Assembly (NCBI GenBank): GCA_934693215.1
Contig: CAKUVB010000094.1
Span: 1-6,792 of the forward strand
DNA: 6,792 nucleotides
Direction of reading: 5' to 3'
Origin: an uncultured Candidatus Melainabacteria bacterium
GTDB taxonomy: Bacteria; Cyanobacteriota; Vampirovibrionia; Gastranaerophilales; Gastranaerophilaceae
In this document: piece by piece, positions 6,048 to 6,792 of the stretch
How positions within the stretch are numbered: the first letter of the stretch is position 1
Layout: the number at the start of each line of letters is the position of its first letter
Notes under the pieces: generated by a model
Databases searched by the model: none
What the model saw: only the letters and a program-made list of their open reading frames with translations
What the model was told of the DNA's origin: nothing
Made by a program: the position numbers and the translations under genes

Positions 6048-6065
6048 AAAGGAGACCAAGCCATA
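6048..6065 (+). promoter_or_regulatory. Shine-Dalgarno and AUA start codon of infC
   Basis: AAAGGAG (6048-6054), a near-complete anti-16S match, is followed by 8 nt and then ATA (6063-6065) in the infC frame. This is ideal spacing. No ATG, GTG or TTG lies near that distance, so the site argues for AUA initiation. Confidence 0.7.
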
Positions 6066-6611
6066 GGAAACGAAGATTCAAGATACGGAAACAGAGGAAA
6101 TAACAAGGATAGAGTCCTAATCAATGAAAAAATCCGTTCAAAAGAAGTAAGACTTATTGATGACAAAGGTGAAAATCATGGAGTTGTTTTAACATCAAAA
6201 GCATTAGCTATGGCTGAAGAAGTAAACTTAGATTTGGTTGTTGTTAGTCCAAATCAAGCACCTCCTGTTGCTAAAATATTAGATTATGGCAAATATAAGT
6301 ATGAGTTAGAAAAACGAGCAAAAGAAGCGAAGAAAAAACAACATACTGTTGATATCAAAGAAGTTAAAGTTCGTTATAAAATAGACACTCATGACTATCA
6401 AGTAAGAATTAAAAATATTAATAAATTTATCGCTCAAGGCAACAAAGTTAAAATTGTTGTAATGTTGAGAGGTAGAGAAATGCAACATTCAAGATTGGCA
6501 TTGGATTTGGCAAACAAGTTTATGGAAGACTTGAAAGGTGATACTATTGCAGTTGAAAAACCACCAAGACTTGAAGGTAGAAATGTAACTTTATTCTTAG
6601 CACCTGTATAA
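6063..6611 (+). CDS. infC: Translation initiation factor IF-3
   Basis: Binds the 30S subunit, blocks early 50S joining and checks the start codon and initiator tRNA. From the AUA start it is 182 aa, normal for the family. The N-domain begins with RVLINEKIRSKEVRLID (17-33) and holds the IF3 signature PPVAKILDYGKYKYE (67-81). A Lys-rich linker helix (82-95) leads to the C-domain, with KEVKVRYKIDTHDYQVR (99-115) and VVMLRGREMQHSRLA near 137-151. Other in-frame starts fit less well. TTG 5955 lies in the preceding terminator. ATG 6006 lies upstream of the predicted transcript start and adds an unlikely Cys/Tyr-rich leader. ATG 6210 would remove 49 residues of the N-domain. Non-AUG starts (AUU, AUC, AUA) are known for infC and allow IF3 to repress its own translation; that control is inferred here. 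rpmI and rplT, its usual partners, would lie beyond the window. Confidence 0.95.
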   Translation: MGNEDSRYGNRGNNKDRVLINEKIRSKEVRLIDDKGENHGVVLTSKALAMAEEVNLDLVVVSPNQAPPVAKILDYGKYKYELEKRAKEAKKKQHTVDIKEVKVRYKIDTHDYQVRIKNINKFIAQGNKVKIVVMLRGREMQHSRLALDLANKFMEDLKGDTIAVEKPPRLEGRNVTLFLAPV

Positions 6612-6620
6612 AAATAATTA

Positions 6621-6648
6621 TTGACTAAAAATCTTTATACGGTAGAAT
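6621..6648 (+). promoter_or_regulatory. Sigma70-type promoter immediately after infC
   Basis: TTGACT (6621-6626), 16 bp, TAGAAT (6643-6648): each hexamer differs from consensus at one base. It starts 9 bp after the infC stop and would begin transcription near 6655, into the repeat-like sequence at the window's end. Its target (rpmI-rplT, another gene, or a small RNA) is not in view. Confidence 0.6.
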
Positions 6649-6698
6649 AGGTTTACGGAGTTAAGAGAGGTCTTAGCAGAAATCTTTTGACAATATAA

Positions 6699-6776
6699 GT
6701 CGTAATAGCTCCCAGAGGAGCGGAAGCGACGGAGTTAGAAATGTAGAGTATGCTCTGCCAACTGACTCAAAATGAC
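6699..6776. repeat. Hairpin-rich repeat fragment related to the 822-1193 island
   Basis: GTCG (6699-6702) pairs with CGAC (6727-6730) around an inner stem GCTCC/GGAGC (6708-6712 with 6717-6721, loop CAGA). AGAG/CTCT (6745-6756) forms another small hairpin. The end GACTCAAAATGAC (6764-6776) resembles the reverse complement of the left end of the other island (GCTCAAGATGACG). This looks like a second copy, or part of one, of the same class of dispersed element. Confidence 0.4.
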
Positions 6777-6792
6777 AAGTAAATAATATAAG

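Noticed and set aside
5955..6062. N-terminal extension of infC from TTG 5955 or ATG 6006
   Set aside because: TTG 5955 lies inside the preceding terminator and ATG 6006 lies upstream of the predicted transcript start. Neither has a good Shine-Dalgarno, while ATA 6063 does.
6740..6770. tRNA-like run (GTAGAGTATGCTCTGCC)
   Set aside because: No cloverleaf, acceptor stem or T-arm could be formed around it; it is better explained as a repeat hairpin.

Overview
The window is AT-rich bacterial DNA from one chromosome-like locus of housekeeping and accessory genes. The ribosomal protein L34 has a cyanobacterial-style sequence (RRTLEGT near the N-terminus, SGFRARM in the middle). Together with the low GC, a DNA-uptake ComEC and an EF-hand protein of unknown role, this points to the non-photosynthetic cyanobacterial sister lineage (Vampirovibrionia/Melainabacteria, perhaps gut Gastranaerophilales). 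That placement is an inference from a few proteins, not a proof.

Layout. (1) 1-762, + strand: the 3' two-thirds of a FabB-like beta-ketoacyl-ACP synthase, whose last codons form its own terminator hairpin. (2) 763-1339: no gene. It holds a structured, MITE-like composite repeat (822-1193) with imperfect terminal inverted repeats, then an AT-rich spacer. (3) 1340-4562, - strand: a tight two-gene unit, proC (pyrroline-5-carboxylate reductase) followed 4 bp later by comEC (DNA-uptake channel with a metallo-beta-lactamase domain). (4) 4563-4651: a short divergent promoter region. (5) 4652-4804, + strand: rpmH (L34, 50 aa), followed by a strong terminator and not by rnpA. (6) 4907-5098, - strand: a 63-aa protein that is only a LuxR/GerE helix-turn-helix. 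(7) 5099-5343: a divergent intergenic region with a perfect 14-bp palindrome and a spaced TTGACT inverted repeat. (8) 5344-5904, + strand: a 186-aa protein with two perfect EF-hand loops, then a terminator. (9) 6063-6611, + strand: infC (IF3) behind an extended -10 promoter and a near-perfect Shine-Dalgarno, apparently starting at the rare codon AUA. (10) 6612-6792: a good sigma70-type promoter right after infC and another hairpin-rich repeat fragment related to the one at 822-1193.

How the parts fit. proC and comEC are probably co-transcribed because of the 4-bp gap. rpmH and infC are translation genes, each with its own promoter. The LuxR-type mini-regulator and the EF-hand gene are divergent and share an intergenic region with operator-like symmetry, so they may form a small regulator-target pair. 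The most notable observations are the AUA start of infC, the orphan HTH/EF-hand pair with its palindrome, the resemblance of the ketosynthase to aryl-polyene-type enzymes, and the two related repeat islands. I found no CRISPR array, complete insertion sequence, tRNA or rRNA.
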